Part shown: positions 27,559 through 36,187 of the stretch, piece after piece
Position numbering within the stretch: the first letter of the stretch is position 1
Layout of the letters: each line of letters starts with the position of its first letter
NCBI RefSeq assembly: GCF_016858305.2
Contig: NZ_CP074436.1
Coordinates: 1,198,001-1,262,000, forward strand
Length of the DNA: 64,000 nucleotides
Direction: 5' to 3'
Source of the DNA: Polaribacter sp. Q13
GTDB lineage: Bacteria > Bacteroidota > Bacteroidia > Flavobacteriales > Flavobacteriaceae
Translations under genes and position numbers: made by a program
Notes under the pieces: model-generated
Seen by the model: only the letters and a program-made list of their open reading frames with translations
Databases searched by the model: none
Told to the model about the DNA's origin: nothing

Positions 27559-28827
27559 TTATTCTTTAGTTTCTTTAATGGCTTTTGTAGCTTTAGAATC
27601 TTTAAAAAAGAAGAAACTAAGTTGCACTATTAAAAGTAAAACCATTGCTATAATTTGCACATGAACAACTTGCTCTAATGTTTCATGATACAGCACAACC
27701 AAAACTATTTGTAACATTCCAAAAATTCCAGAAAGTACAACAGGTACATATTTATCTAACGACAAATAATAATATGCAAATATATTTGAGATGGCAAAAA
27801 TTCCTGTCGCAGAAGCATATTTCCATAATAATGATGCAACTGATAAGTATTCACTACCAAATAAAATTTTAATTATTTCATCAGGAAATAAAAAGCAACT
27901 AATAACAATTACAGCAGCAATAAAACCAATATAAACAACATATTTTAACAAGATTGGTAACGTATCTTTGCCTTCTTTTTTTAATTGAACAACTTTTGGT
28001 AAAAGTAACATTACAAACATCCAAGCAATAAAATAGACAACTCTACCAATAAGAGCTAATGAAGCGTATAAACCAGCCTCATAAGATTCAAAATAATGTT
28101 TTACTAATAAAATATCACTGTTGTTAATAATGATTTGTGTTAACTCGTAAAAAGCTGTAATAACAAAGAAGTTCTTTACCAACTTTTTATTATCTGCCTC
28201 TAAACTAAAAGGTTTAAGTAAAGAAATATGGCTGCTTTTAAACGGAATTAATCCAAAAACAAAAGAACAAAAAATACCGATTGCTATAATTAAAGAAGAA
28301 TCAATATCTAAAAAATATAATAATGCGAAGGTTAATATTAAACGACTAATCATTTCTGATTGATACGTAATTGATAAAGATTTTAATTCTTGTTTTCCTT
28401 GAAAAACGCCTCTATTTACACTCATTAAAAAATAAAACGGAACTCCAAATCCAAAAATAACAAACATTGTAGAAGAAGTTGTTTTAAAGAAATGCTGCAA
28501 TTGCGTTGAAAAAACAATAATAGCAATCCCTAAAAAGATTCCGGTAAATAAAGCATTTTTATAAATTTTAGAAATAAAGCCGGTAAAAATAGTATCTTCA
28601 AAAAGTACAGAAAATTTAGCTGTTACCAATTGAAAAGTCATTGCCACAAAAGACAATACCAATAAAAATGTAATTAAGATAGCTGCATCTGCAAATTTTT
28701 CTGGCCCTAAAACACGTCCTAAAACCAAATTGTATAAATAGTTTCCTCCATTTACAAGAAGAACACTTAACATAAATAACTGTTCCGGTTTAATTCCGTT
28801 TTTCACAAATCGCATAATTGCTTGCAT
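27559..28827 (-). CDS. Oligosaccharide flippase-family membrane protein (PelG/Wzx-like)
   Basis: A 422-aa protein with about 12 hydrophobic helices. It starts LFMLSVLLVNGGNYLYNLVLGRVLGPEKFADAA, the usual PST/MATE exporter opening. GVFQGKQELKSLSITYQ and AGLYASLALIGRVVYFIAW are family-typical loops. It is separate from the Wzx of the upxY operon and lies next to a GT4 and an outer-membrane TPR-barrel gene. A role in moving the polymer or its lipid-linked unit across the inner membrane is inferred. Confidence 0.8.
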   Translation of the reverse strand: MQAIMRFVKNGIKPEQLFMLSVLLVNGGNYLYNLVLGRVLGPEKFADAAILITFLLVLSFVAMTFQLVTAKFSVLFEDTIFTGFISKIYKNALFTGIFLGIAIIVFSTQLQHFFKTTSSTMFVIFGFGVPFYFLMSVNRGVFQGKQELKSLSITYQSEMISRLILTFALLYFLDIDSSLIIAIGIFCSFVFGLIPFKSSHISLLKPFSLEADNKKLVKNFFVITAFYELTQIIINNSDILLVKHYFESYEAGLYASLALIGRVVYFIAWMFVMLLLPKVVQLKKEGKDTLPILLKYVVYIGFIAAVIVISCFLFPDEIIKILFGSEYLSVASLLWKYASATGIFAISNIFAYYYLSLDKYVPVVLSGIFGMLQIVLVVLYHETLEQVVHVQIIAMVLLLIVQLSFFFFKDSKATKAIKETKE

Positions 28828-29052
28828 ATTATTCCTCTTTTTATTGAGCTATTTTTACGTTCTCAAATTAATCATAAATTTCTTTACAATCATCAATATT
28901 CTATTACTATTTTCTAGATAACCCAAAATCTTACTAAAAACAAATATCACCTAGTTTCTTCAAAAATAATTCCTTTTCACGTTGAAAAACACTTTTATAT
29001 CGATAAAAGATTAATTACTATTGCTTAACTTGCCAAAGCTAAATTTAAACCT

Positions 29053-31131
29053 ATGAAAATAATATATTCTACTCTTTTCTTCTTTCTTTTCTTAAGTATA
29101 CAAAGCTTTAGTCAAGATATGCAAGAAGGTTTTACCTACTTAGAAACAGGTAAATACCAAGAAGCTGAAGTTTTTTTTAAAGATATCCTAAAAGAATACC
29201 CTACAAACAAAACGGCAAGACTTTGTTACGGAAGAGCCATTGGTTTAAATGGAAAGGCAACAGCTGCGGTAACACTTTTTACAAATTTACTAAAAGATTA
29301 TCCCACAGATTTTGAAGTGAAACTGAATTATGCAGAATCTTTACTTTGGAATAAAAATTATCCTGATGCAAAATCTTTTTATCAAACTTTACTAAAAGAA
29401 AATGATAAAAGCTTTCCTGCATTGTTAGGTTATGCGAATACTTTATCTAATTTAAAAGAATTTGAAGACGCTTTAATCTACGTAGATAAAGCTTTAGAAG
29501 TACTCCCTGGAAACCCTAATGCATTGGTTTCTAAGAAATATATGAGATTAGGATTGGCGAGTAAAAAAGTAACGGATCAAAAATATGAGGAAGCAGAAAC
29601 AATTTTAAAAGAAAATTTCACTTCTTTCAAAGACGATAAGGAAACATTACTAAACCTTGCTAATTTGTATTTAATTTCTAAACAAATAGAAAAAGCGAAA
29701 AGCACTTATGAAATTATAGGTAAAAAACCAGAAGATAAACTAACCTCTTTAAACGGAATTTCTTTAGCTTATCACCTAGATACTGATGATAAAACGGCAT
29801 TAACTATAAGTAAAACAGCACTAAAAAGCATTGATAAAAACACCTCTGAAACCTTAAAAAATCAAACCACAGAAAGATATATTCAAGCATTAATTTGGAA
29901 TAAAAAATATACACCTGCCGAAACTGAAATTGATAAATTATTAGACAACAATGAAAAACCAGAAAACTGGATGCTTTCTTTAAGAGCTACTCTTAATATT
30001 TATAAAAGTGATTTTAAGAAGAGTATAGCAGATTATAATTTAATCTTAAAAAAAGACAGCGCTTCGTTTGATGGTAATCTTGGAAAAGCAAATGCCCTGA
30101 AAGCCTCTGGTTACTATAACAATGCTTATAAAAGTGCAGAAAACACACTTACTTTTTATGAAAAACAGAAAGATGCTTCTAACTTTATAAAACAATTAGA
30201 TGTAAGCTTTACCCCTTTTGTAGAAACCAAATTTTCTTATTCTTATGATAATGGAGATAACGAAGCAAATGCTTACGATGTAAAAGCGGAAATTCCTTTT
30301 TCTACAAAGTTTAAAATTTCAGCCAATTATAATTATAGAACAACCCTTAATAATCAAATTGACTCATTAAAAGCTACTACCAATAATTTATTATTAGGTG
30401 TTTCTTATCAAATATTAAATAATGTTACCTTAAAAGGTAGTTTTGGTGTTACGTCTTCCGATTCAGAAGCTGAAAAGTACACTCAATTATTAACAGATAT
30501 TTCTGTTAATATAAAACCATTTAAGCTTCAAAGCTTAGATTTAGGTTACAAAAGAGATGTTCAGAATTTTAATGCCGCGTTATTAAATGATGAAATTGTA
30601 CAAAATAATCTTATTTTAAATTATAGTTTAAATACAAACTTTAACCTCGGTTGGTTTACGCAGTATTATTATACATGGCAAAGTGATGAAAACGTTAGAA
30701 ACCTCTTATTTACGTCTCTTTACTATAATATCTTTGCGAAACCATCTATAAAAGCAGGTCTTAATTATCAAAATATTTCTTTTAAAGACTCTAAAGATAA
30801 TTATTTTAGTCCTAGTAAATTTAATGCCGTAGAGATTTTTGTTGATCTAATAAAAGATGAAGCTGCCGCTAAGAAAAAAGAATGGTTTTATGGTTTAACT
30901 GCAGCCACTGGTCTACAATATATAGAAAATGATGACGCTCAAAGCACGTATAGAGTTCAGGCTAAATTAGGATATAAATTTTCTGAACGTGCATTAATAA
31001 ACATCTATGGTTTGCAAAGTAATATAGCTTCTACTGCTGCATCTGCAACAACCTCAGCAAGTTTTACGTACACAGAATTTGGGTTACGTTTTAAATGGAT
31101 CTTCTTAAAAAAACCTTTGTATAAAAAATAA
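29053..31131 (+). CDS. TPR periplasmic domain plus outer-membrane beta-barrel exporter
   Basis: 692 aa. A signal peptide (cleavage near SFSQD) precedes about ten TPR-like helical repeats between residues 25 and 390 (FTYLETGKYQEAEVFFKDIL, ALLGYANTLSNLKEFEDAL and so on). From about 395 to the end, alternating amphipathic strands (FSYSYDNGDNEA, YNYRTTLNN, WFTQYYYTWQSDEN, TEFGLRFKWIF) form a beta-barrel. This two-part layout matches BcsC, PgaA and PelB exopolysaccharide secretins. It most likely guides the polymer from the hydrolase/GT-C assembly through the outer membrane. Confidence 0.8.
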   Translation: MKIIYSTLFFFLFLSIQSFSQDMQEGFTYLETGKYQEAEVFFKDILKEYPTNKTARLCYGRAIGLNGKATAAVTLFTNLLKDYPTDFEVKLNYAESLLWNKNYPDAKSFYQTLLKENDKSFPALLGYANTLSNLKEFEDALIYVDKALEVLPGNPNALVSKKYMRLGLASKKVTDQKYEEAETILKENFTSFKDDKETLLNLANLYLISKQIEKAKSTYEIIGKKPEDKLTSLNGISLAYHLDTDDKTALTISKTALKSIDKNTSETLKNQTTERYIQALIWNKKYTPAETEIDKLLDNNEKPENWMLSLRATLNIYKSDFKKSIADYNLILKKDSASFDGNLGKANALKASGYYNNAYKSAENTLTFYEKQKDASNFIKQLDVSFTPFVETKFSYSYDNGDNEANAYDVKAEIPFSTKFKISANYNYRTTLNNQIDSLKATTNNLLLGVSYQILNNVTLKGSFGVTSSDSEAEKYTQLLTDISVNIKPFKLQSLDLGYKRDVQNFNAALLNDEIVQNNLILNYSLNTNFNLGWFTQYYYTWQSDENVRNLLFTSLYYNIFAKPSIKAGLNYQNISFKDSKDNYFSPSKFNAVEIFVDLIKDEAAAKKKEWFYGLTAATGLQYIENDDAQSTYRVQAKLGYKFSERALINIYGLQSNIASTAASATTSASFTYTEFGLRFKWIFLKKPLYKK

Positions 31132-31155
31132 GGGCAAAAGATTTCTCTTTTGCCC
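31132..31155. terminator. Bidirectional hairpin between convergent genes
   Basis: A perfect 10-bp stem (GGGCAAAAGA and its complement) with a 4-nt loop starts immediately after the stop of the barrel gene. On the minus strand it is followed by a T-rich run (TTATTTTTTAT), making it a good terminator for the converging T9SS-protein gene. On the plus strand the tail is weaker. Confidence 0.75.
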
Positions 31156-31183
31156 AACTACATTCCTACTTTGTTTTGGGGGA

Positions 31184-32863
31184 CTAGTTGACGATAAAGG
31201 TTCCAGAATGTTGATTATTTTCATCGTCAATAAGCCTGTATTTATAAACTCCTTTTTTTAATTGAGGAGCATTGTATTGTACTTTTTTAGAAGAAGAAGA
31301 ATTTGTATTAATTTTCTGAGCATCTACAATTCTACCCATTAAATTATATACATTAATTTGAATATATTTAGCTACTTTAGGTAACTGTATTGTTGTAGAA
31401 TTTGTAAAAGGATTTGGATAGTTTAATAATTTTTCGCTAAGCTCTTCTGTAAAACTTTCCTCATTTAAATTATTGTTTAGAGTAAATGCTATCTTATTTA
31501 TATCTAAACTAAAAGGCTTATAATATGTGTAATCACCTATTACTGAAAATACTATTGTTTTAATACTTGAAACCATAACCTTCTTCCCCGCATCATCTAC
31601 AAAATCTAACAATGAAATGGTATATGTTTTCTCTGCTGAATTTGCAGGAATCGTATATCGTAACCTATGCTCCCAGTCTCTATTTTCATTCGTCATAATA
31701 ACGACTTCTACCGGTTCATTATTTTTAATATTGAAATTTATAAAATTATACCCCTCAACACTTAAACTTTCATTTCTAGGTAAAAGGTGTCTAAATAAAT
31801 TAATATTTCCTTTTACTTCTCCTATTACCTTTACGCTCCTATCCACTTCATAAATAGCATCATCTTCTTCTCTTTCAGATAAGTTTACTTCAAAATTAGA
31901 AACCGTTACATACTCTTTCAAATAATCTAAACCCCAAGGTCCATCTGCCACGTATAAAGCATCTTTTTGCTTAGAAGAAGTTGTTTCTAAATAAAAACCA
32001 ATATCAAATAAAACACCTGTTTCTATAGATAATACTTCATTATAGTTTCCTGAAAGTGAAAAAACATTGGCTGCTTTAATATGTGCTGTTAATTCTGTTT
32101 CGGCAATATTACCAACAAAATTAACTGACTTTTCTTGTGTTCTATTTACAATATTTAGGTTTAGAATACCATTAACATAACTACCAGATTTAACAAAAAC
32201 ATTTGGTAAAACACTTGTTTCTAAGGTACTTTTTAATCCATCTTTAGATGAATGTTTGTCTATAATAAAATTTGCTATTGATAAAACTTGAGAAAAGGAT
32301 GTTCCAAAAATTATATAGTTATGATAATTACCAGTTGGGTATTGGTCTATATTCCAGAAACTAAATAATTCATTTTCTTTTGTATCAACTCTAATAGAAA
32401 AGCGTAATGTATATTTAGTTTGACCAGAAACACTACTTATTTTAGATTTAATTACTTGATGCTCATTTACAAGTATAGTACTAATACTATCTAAACGATC
32501 ATTATTTAATCTGTCATAAATAATTTTTGAATGATCATAAACAACTCCATCCGATTTGGTTGCTATAACAGAAGATACTTTATTTTTACCCTGATAATAA
32601 CTTACGGAAAAAGTCTCTTTAATATTTAAATTTTTAGAGAGTCCTTTAGGTTTAAAAACAAATGCCGTTTCTGTATGATTACTTCCTGTTTCTGGTAAAT
32701 AATCTATTAAAGCATTTGTTATATTACTTTTAGATAATTGACTCTTATTAAACCTTACGCCTTCTCCAACACCAAATCCATCGGCTTTGTTTGTTTGAGC
32801 GTTTAAGTTTGTAGCTACTATAAAAGTAGAAATTAGCAATAAATTTTTTATGATATATTTCAT
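31184..32863 (-). CDS. T9SS-secreted protein with type A sorting domain
   Basis: 559 aa. A signal peptide (cleavage near NLNAQT) leads into a large beta-rich region. The C-terminal about 80 residues carry LNYPNPFTNSTTIQLP, VYNLMGRIV and KKGVYKYRL, the type IX secretion sorting domain. Residues 25-220 (a TLRFSIRVDTKEN segment, SFWNIDQYPTGNYHN) look like a lectin or lyase-type jelly roll, and 320-460 like a carbohydrate-binding sandwich. No catalytic motif is recognisable. Placed between the exporter and the signalling operon, it could be a cell-surface or matrix protein that binds the exported glycan; this is speculation. Confidence 0.75.
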   Translation of the reverse strand: MKYIIKNLLLISTFIVATNLNAQTNKADGFGVGEGVRFNKSQLSKSNITNALIDYLPETGSNHTETAFVFKPKGLSKNLNIKETFSVSYYQGKNKVSSVIATKSDGVVYDHSKIIYDRLNNDRLDSISTILVNEHQVIKSKISSVSGQTKYTLRFSIRVDTKENELFSFWNIDQYPTGNYHNYIIFGTSFSQVLSIANFIIDKHSSKDGLKSTLETSVLPNVFVKSGSYVNGILNLNIVNRTQEKSVNFVGNIAETELTAHIKAANVFSLSGNYNEVLSIETGVLFDIGFYLETTSSKQKDALYVADGPWGLDYLKEYVTVSNFEVNLSEREEDDAIYEVDRSVKVIGEVKGNINLFRHLLPRNESLSVEGYNFINFNIKNNEPVEVVIMTNENRDWEHRLRYTIPANSAEKTYTISLLDFVDDAGKKVMVSSIKTIVFSVIGDYTYYKPFSLDINKIAFTLNNNLNEESFTEELSEKLLNYPNPFTNSTTIQLPKVAKYIQINVYNLMGRIVDAQKINTNSSSSKKVQYNAPQLKKGVYKYRLIDDENNQHSGTFIVN

Positions 32864-32962
32864 TATACCACAAAAATAAGCACTAACTAAAGTAAAATTA
32901 TTAAATTTTAGCCACTTACACTTTAACTATAGATGAGTGGTAAGGCTTGTTTAGATAAATAA

Positions 32963-33673
32963 TTAAAGTAAATCTAATCTTTTCATTAATTCTGGTCGTT
33001 TAGACCTACTAACAGGAATAACGTCTTTCTTTATTAAGACACTATTGTCTTCAATATCTATAATTTTTTTAATATTGATAATATAAGAACGATGTATTTT
33101 AAGGAATAGAGAATCTGGTAGTTTTTCTTCAATTTTCTTAAGAGTAGAATGTACTTTATAATCTTTTGTTTCTGTTTTTATTTTAATATAATCTCCTTTG
33201 GCTTCTATTAAATAAATACTAGGTAAATCTATTTTTATCAATCTACGATCTATGTTTACGTAAAAATCGTTTTCAATATCTATGGGTTTAGAAGTTTCTT
33301 TTTTTACTTCATTTGAGGCTAAATTTTTTCTTTCAGCTTTATCAATTGCTTTTTTAAAACGAGGTAACTCTAAAGGTTTTAATAAATAATCTACAATAAA
33401 GTCATACTCAAAAGCTTCTATAGCAAATTTAGGATCTGAAGTAGTTAAAATAATTTTTGGTGGGTTTTTTAAACTTTTAATAAAATCTAAACCACTAAAA
33501 TTAGGCATATGAATATCTAAAAAGATTAAGTCTACCTTATTCTCATTCAAATACTTTATTGCTTCTATGGCACTTGGAAACTCTTCTAAAAGGTTTAAAG
33601 AATCTATTTCATTGCATAAGGTTTTAATTATAACCCTTGCCATTTTTTCATCATCAATAATAATACAATTCAT
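32963..33673 (-). CDS. LytTR-family response regulator
   Basis: 236 aa. The receiver domain (1-120) has IIDDEK, phosphoacceptor D53 in FLDIHMPNFSG and K-P near residue 98. The LytTR DNA-binding domain occupies about 135-236 (FYVNIDRRLIKIDL, IYLIEAKGDYIKI, LFLKIHRSYIINIKKI). It is the last gene of the signalling operon, 5 bp after the Hpt gene, so it is the probable phosphorelay output. The 21-bp-period direct repeats at 20340-20372 are a candidate target. Confidence 0.92.
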   Translation of the reverse strand: MNCIIIDDEKMARVIIKTLCNEIDSLNLLEEFPSAIEAIKYLNENKVDLIFLDIHMPNFSGLDFIKSLKNPPKIILTTSDPKFAIEAFEYDFIVDYLLKPLELPRFKKAIDKAERKNLASNEVKKETSKPIDIENDFYVNIDRRLIKIDLPSIYLIEAKGDYIKIKTETKDYKVHSTLKKIEEKLPDSLFLKIHRSYIINIKKIIDIEDNSVLIKKDVIPVSRSKRPELMKRLDLL

Positions 33674-33678
33674 AAAAC

Positions 33679-33996
33679 TTATATAGTTTCTATATACGCC
33701 GTAATTGTTTTTAAAATCTTCTCAAAATCTTCTTCCTTCTCTAAACTTAGTTCTCGAAGATTATGTTCAAACTCATTAGCAATTTCGTAGCTCTTTTCGA
33801 GACCTAAAATACTAATTTTATGTTTAAGTTTATGAACATTTTCTTCAATTTTTTTAAACTCTTTATTTTCTAAGCTGTTATAGTAATCTTTTTTCTCTTC
33901 TGGAAACTCTGTTTTAATTACTTTTATTAACTCTGCTTTAATAGAATCATCGCCTCTTGCTAATTGTTCTATATATTCTAAATTTGGTTGCTCCAT
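33679..33996 (-). CDS. Hpt phosphotransfer protein
   Basis: 105 aa, all helical. VHKLKHKISILGL (54-66) is the Hpt signature with H55 as the phosphorylatable histidine. It stands alone as a separate small gene between the histidine kinase (2-bp gap) and the LytTR regulator. It would relay phosphate from a kinase/receiver pair to the output regulator, or to the receiver of the REC-GT2 protein. Confidence 0.85.
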   Translation of the reverse strand: MEQPNLEYIEQLARGDDSIKAELIKVIKTEFPEEKKDYYNSLENKEFKKIEENVHKLKHKISILGLEKSYEIANEFEHNLRELSLEKEEDFEKILKTITAYIETI

Positions 33997-33998
33997 GG

Positions 33999-35042
33999 TT
34001 ATTTTTTTAAACTAAAATAAAAAGTAGAACCTACTTTTGGTGTAGATTCTATAGAAATTTCACCTTTATATAGCTCAATTACTTTTTTAACAATCGATAA
34101 TCCAATTCCAGATGAGCTATAATCGTCCTCTAATTTTTGAAATGTAACAAATATTTTATCAAAATATCTTTCTTCAATACCTATTCCATTATCTTTAATA
34201 TAGAAATTCCAGAAGTCTTCTTCTTCTTTAAAACCAATTTCAACTATAATATTTTCTTTATTGTTAAATTTTATAGCATTATCTATTAAGTGAGAAAATA
34301 ACTTTTCAAGTCTGTATTCATCTCCTTTAATAGTTGGTAATTTTTTTGGAATAATAAAAGTAACATTCTCTTTTTTATCAATATCTTGTATAATTGTATC
34401 AACTAAAGCAGCTAAACTTATATCTATTAAATCACTATAAGCATTACCTATTGATGAATATTGTAAAATTCCTTTTACAATAATATCCATTCTTTCTACA
34501 TTTTCTTTAATAAGTTCTAGCTTTTCATTTCCACTTTCATCTATAAGATCTAAATAGTCTTCCTGTAACCAAGTTGTTAAGGCTTCTACACTTTGTAAAG
34601 GAGTTCTTAAATCATGAGAAAACATTTGTGTGTACTCTTTTAATTCTTGATTTTGATGTTCTAAATTCTTTAAAAGGATATCTTTTTGTTGATTGATACG
34701 TATTATTTCTCTTGTCTGATTATCAATAAAATCTACCAATTTTAAAGAATCTGAATTCTCCATTGGACGATCATCTTTTAAATCATAAAACTGTAATTTA
34801 TCGATTACACTTTCTAATTTTGAAATTATATTTTTCTGAGAGTCAGACTCTTCTCTTAATTGTTCATTAGCACTATACAGTTCGTCTGAACTGAATTTAG
34901 TTGCTCTTTGCAACATTAAAAACTGTTCTTCTGAAATACTGTAAGATTTATCTATAGCCTCTAAGAATTGGTCCAATTCTTTGTTAGACTGTAATTCTTT
35001 GGGAAGAAATTTTCTTATTTGTCTTTTTAATAGAGAATTCAT
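33999..35042 (-). CDS. Histidine kinase (FIST-linked)
   Basis: 347 aa from the ATG at 35042, which shares one base with the FIST stop (TAATG). A longer frame to 35090 would overlap the FIST gene by 49 bp and is less likely. Residues 1-130 form helical coiled-coil. The HisKA box is MFSHDLRTPLQSVEAL and the HATPase has DNAIKFNN, IKDNGIGI and SGIGLSIVKK. There are no membrane helices, so the kinase is cytoplasmic and would be switched by the FIST protein or another partner. Confidence 0.9.
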   Translation of the reverse strand: MNSLLKRQIRKFLPKELQSNKELDQFLEAIDKSYSISEEQFLMLQRATKFSSDELYSANEQLREESDSQKNIISKLESVIDKLQFYDLKDDRPMENSDSLKLVDFIDNQTREIIRINQQKDILLKNLEHQNQELKEYTQMFSHDLRTPLQSVEALTTWLQEDYLDLIDESGNEKLELIKENVERMDIIVKGILQYSSIGNAYSDLIDISLAALVDTIIQDIDKKENVTFIIPKKLPTIKGDEYRLEKLFSHLIDNAIKFNNKENIIVEIGFKEEEDFWNFYIKDNGIGIEERYFDKIFVTFQKLEDDYSSSGIGLSIVKKVIELYKGEISIESTPKVGSTFYFSLKK

Positions 35043-36187
35043 TACTCGCTTATTAATGTAACTGTCATGGTTTGGTTGTGCAATTGACAACTATTTTCTC
35101 CAATAAAAGGCGCTATTTCGCCATAAGAATACAACCCTGTTATCGTTGCAGTATCACCAACAACTTCTATTACCTCTTCTACTTCTTCTTCTACTCTTTG
35201 GTCTAACACTAATTTTCTACCAATACAACTTACTAAAATTGCTAATTCTGGTTTCTTCTTTCTAAATTCTAAAGCACTTACAGCTGCTTTTTCTGCTGCA
35301 TTTACAATGTTATCTACATTAGTCATCATTAATTGCACTTTAGTATCTTCTACAATATCACCCGCTAAAATCATAGAATTCTCTTCTTCGTCTATATTTA
35401 ATATACTTCGCACAATTGTATTAGTACCATCTTCAGATTTTACATTTAGAGGATATAACAATGCTGCTCCTGGCAATTCTTTAGATTTTTCTCCTAAGTA
35501 TTTCTTATACAAATCTAAAGCAGGTAAATTATCTAATTCATATAAAATATTCCCTTTAGATTTGGTGACCACTCTTTCTGGCCCAAAAGGAGTCCAACCT
35601 CCATTAATAGAAAAAGTAATTTCTAAGGTTTCTCCATACAATCCTATAGCCACCATTTCTCCTGGTTTAGGGTTTTCGTTGTAAGAAGAAATTGTTTTTT
35701 CAAATCGTGCATCATCTCCACACAAAGCACCTGTAATTAACAAGTTATTGTCTGTAGCGGCATTCATTCCTCTCGTTAATTGACTACCGTTTATAAAACT
35801 GCCTTCAGAGAGTACAAAAACGTGTTTTAAACCTTCTTTTGGCAACTGACTTATTAAGTCTTTACCTATTGCAAAACTATCAATTTTGTGGTTTGGATCT
35901 GCGTTTAAAATATTTGCTGTTTTAATAACAAAAGTACTTTTTTCGAATTCAATAGCTGTAATTGTTATGGTTTCATCATCTATAGATTCTGATGAAATAT
36001 CTCCACAAGCAGAACCAAACACAATATGACCATCTTTAAATAAGTCTCTAACCTCATCAAGAATAGTTTCTTCTTCTAATAAATATCGATTACCAAAAAC
36101 AAGAACTAACGGTGCTATTAAATCTATTTTTTCTGATAAATATTTCCAATCAGTATTTTTATGCTTTTTAAGTTGTACAGTTTTCAT
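35042..36187 (-). CDS. FIST N- and C-domain sensor protein
   Basis: 381 aa. FIST_N spans about 20-200 (LVLVFGNRYLL, GSACGDI, ALCGDDARF) and FIST_C about 215-365 (ALDLYKKYLGEKSKELP, LVSCIGRKLVLDQR, GLYSYGEIAPF). FIST domains are proposed to bind small ligands such as amino acids and are found next to or fused with signalling enzymes. It is directly adjacent to the PAS kinase (0-bp gap) and coupled to the downstream kinase. Ligand unknown. Confidence 0.9.
   Translation of the reverse strand: MKTVQLKKHKNTDWKYLSEKIDLIAPLVLVFGNRYLLEEETILDEVRDLFKDGHIVFGSACGDISSESIDDETITITAIEFEKSTFVIKTANILNADPNHKIDSFAIGKDLISQLPKEGLKHVFVLSEGSFINGSQLTRGMNAATDNNLLITGALCGDDARFEKTISSYNENPKPGEMVAIGLYGETLEITFSINGGWTPFGPERVVTKSKGNILYELDNLPALDLYKKYLGEKSKELPGAALLYPLNVKSEDGTNTIVRSILNIDEEENSMILAGDIVEDTKVQLMMTNVDNIVNAAEKAAVSALEFRKKKPELAILVSCIGRKLVLDQRVEEEVEEVIEVVGDTATITGLYSYGEIAPFIGENSCQLHNQTMTVTLISE

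Noticed and set aside
26265..28827. Calling the GT4 and flippase genes pelF and pelG
   Set aside because: Type and order match, but I see no PelF-specific motifs and no PelA, PelD or PelE equivalents, so the names would overstate the evidence.
35043..35090. Longer start for the histidine kinase
   Set aside because: It would overlap the FIST gene by 49 bp, while the TAATG junction at 35042 gives a natural coupled start.
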